Shown here: positions 5,903-6,736 of the stretch, in pieces
Numbering within the stretch: position 1 is the stretch's first letter
Layout: every line of letters starts with the position of its first letter
From: Prevotellaceae bacterium
GTDB taxonomy: Bacteria; Bacteroidota; Bacteroidia; Bacteroidales; UBA932
Assembly (NCBI GenBank): GCA_031264875.1
Contig: JAISDK010000028.1
Location: forward strand, 1 to 6,736
DNA: 6,736 bases
Direction: 5' to 3'
Position numbers and translations under genes: made by a program
Notes under the pieces: generated by a model
What the model saw: the letters and a program-made list of their open reading frames with translations, nothing else
Told to the model about the DNA's origin: nothing
Databases searched by the model: none

Positions 5903-5943
5903 AATCATGTAAATCCCTTAATCCTAAAAATCACGGTTCAGAC
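5854..5943. repeat. 90-bp near-palindrome bounded by GTCTGAACC / GGTTCAGAC
   Basis: The left arm (5854-5894) and the reverse complement of the right arm (5903-5943) match at 33 of 41 positions around an 8-nt A-rich loop; the outermost 9 bp are perfect. A transcript from either side would fold into one long hairpin. I recall similar GTCTGAACC-bounded AT-rich palindromes being dispersed in many Bacteroidota genomes; this was not checked. It lies between the 3' ends of two convergent genes, so it could end or protect both transcripts. Confidence 0.75.
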
Positions 5944-5997
5944 AATTAAAAGGATTACTTTCAATCCCGTGTGTGGTGGGATCAATTTTATCCGATA

Positions 5998-6016
5998 TTT
6001 GATAAATGATGCGACA
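5998..6016 (+). repeat. 19-bp direct repeat, right copy
   Basis: TTTGATAAATGATGCGACA, 18 of 19 identical to 5701-5719. It lies 17 bp beyond the stop codon of the SGNH gene. Between the palindrome and this copy (5944-5997) there is only a degenerate AT-rich stretch (ATTAAAAGGATTACTTTC, resembling the 52-bp unit) and a small ATCCC/GGGAT hairpin (5964-5982). Confidence 0.7.
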
Positions 6017-6033
6017 ACAGGAGTTAAGAATTT

Positions 6034-6736
6034 TCAATTGTCAATAATCTTTAACAGCTTTTTTATTTCCGGTAACAAGGTCTTTGCCAAAAACCGCTGT
6101 CCACGATCATTGAGATGTATCGCGTCTTTGAAAGAAGATATGTCTTCGTGTAGTAAACCTTCGATCAAGGAAATATCATTGTCGAGGCAAAACCGTATAA
6201 TTTCTTCACCTCGAATATCGTATCTGCCGTTGATAACTTCTTCCCTGTCGGGATGCAAATAGATGAGCAGGGGAATGTCTTTTTCCTGTGCGTAACGGTG
6301 AAATGACTGAAAACCCGGATTGAAGACGTTGCTGTTCTTTATAATAAGGAGGGATGGATCACGTTGTTTTGTGAAAATACGGGAAATAAGGTGTTCTCCC
6401 ATTTCGTATATTGCCGACAGGGACTGCTTCGACGGATAGTTCGGATGAACGTCAACCGTTTTGCGGAAGTCCATGTTATTGTATGCGTTGTGACTGCTTA
6501 CAACTAAGAAAATCATGGCGGCGTCAAAATCGCCGTATTCTTCGATGTAGGCAAAACAGTTGTCGGGTCCCCAATTTTCACAGCTGATATTCAGGCAACG
6601 GATGTTATGTTCTTCATACTGCCGGTTAAGCGTCTTTTCGATAATGGACGTTGCCAGAGAATCCTGATCGGTTTGCATTCCTCCGTTGAGTACCGAACTG
6701 CCGAATCCCAAAATTCTGATACTGTCGGAAGGGTGC
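6034..6736 (-). CDS. SGNH/GDSL-type hydrolase or esterase, 5' end outside window
   Basis: The frame stays open to the right edge, giving 233 visible C-terminal codons; the TTG at 6711 is internal, since coding continues upstream (HPSDSIRIL). Visible residue 1 is at the edge. The SGNH blocks are seen in order: block I RILGFGSSVLNGG with Ser14 as likely nucleophile (GSS in place of GDS), block II NWGPDNCFAY with Gly56, block III FLVVSSHN with a candidate Asn83, and block V DAIHLNDRG with D204 and H207. The order and spacing match a complete catalytic core, so only an N-terminal extension is missing, perhaps a signal or membrane anchor. Family members deacylate or transfer acyl groups on polysaccharides, lipids or peptidoglycan; the substrate here is not known. 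Relatives of this form are often found in polysaccharide clusters. It is convergent with the nitroreductase gene across the repeat cluster. Confidence 0.78.
   Translation of the reverse strand, partial: HPSDSIRILGFGSSVLNGGMQTDQDSLATSIIEKTLNRQYEEHNIRCLNISCENWGPDNCFAYIEEYGDFDAAMIFLVVSSHNAYNNMDFRKTVDVHPNYPSKQSLSAIYEMGEHLISRIFTKQRDPSLLIIKNSNVFNPGFQSFHRYAQEKDIPLLIYLHPDREEVINGRYDIRGEEIIRFCLDNDISLIEGLLHEDISSFKDAIHLNDRGQRFLAKTLLPEIKKLLKIIDN

Noticed and set aside
5799..5943. CRISPR array
   Set aside because: There are two abutting 52-bp copies with no spacers, and the third copy is inverted. No cas genes are present.
5969..6262. Plus-strand open frame across the repeat end and the SGNH gene
   Set aside because: Starts at a GTG within a small hairpin and runs antisense to a gene with clear SGNH motifs.

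Overview
The window looks like a chromosomal segment from a member of the Bacteroidota, probably Bacteroidales. The evidence is: moderately AT-rich DNA; upstream regions with TAnnTTTG-type -7 boxes instead of an E. coli -10 box; starts without clear Shine-Dalgarno sequences; lipoprotein signals of the L-x-S-C type; and a long lipoprotein resembling the Bacteroidota DUF4836 family. No identity was checked against a database.

Layout. (1) Positions 3-245 (+) are the 3' end of an unidentified gene. (2) Converging on it with 6 bp between the stop codons is a complete UDP-glucuronate decarboxylase gene (252-1187, -) with its own candidate promoter. (3) Positions 1247-4690 (-) hold a tight three-gene operon, transcribed in the order DUF4836-like lipoprotein, ABC ATPase, then a phospholipase D/cardiolipin synthase-type enzyme with a signal peptide. 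Both junctions are short overlaps. (4) A divergent promoter region (about 4691-4877) separates the operon from a nitroreductase-fold lipoprotein (4878-5471, +). (5) Positions 5472-6033, between two convergent genes, contain no believable gene. They are packed with repeats: a 121-bp element with 12-bp terminal inverted repeats, a 52-bp tandem duplication, a 90-bp near-palindrome bounded by GTCTGAACC/GGTTCAGAC, and a 19-bp direct repeat flanking the last two. (6) Positions 6034-6736 (-) are the 3' part of an SGNH/GDSL-type hydrolase or esterase gene that runs off the window.

How the parts may work together. The three-gene operon suggests an envelope function: an outer-membrane lipoprotein, a cytoplasmic ATPase with no permease in view, and an exported phospholipid-modifying enzyme. 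A phospholipid or envelope homeostasis role is inference only. The UDP-xylose-forming enzyme and the SGNH enzyme would fit surface polysaccharide synthesis or decoration, but no glycosyltransferase is in the window to confirm it. The most unusual DNA is the repeat cluster at 5510-6016 and a GC-rich perfect hairpin inside the start of the ABC ATPase gene.
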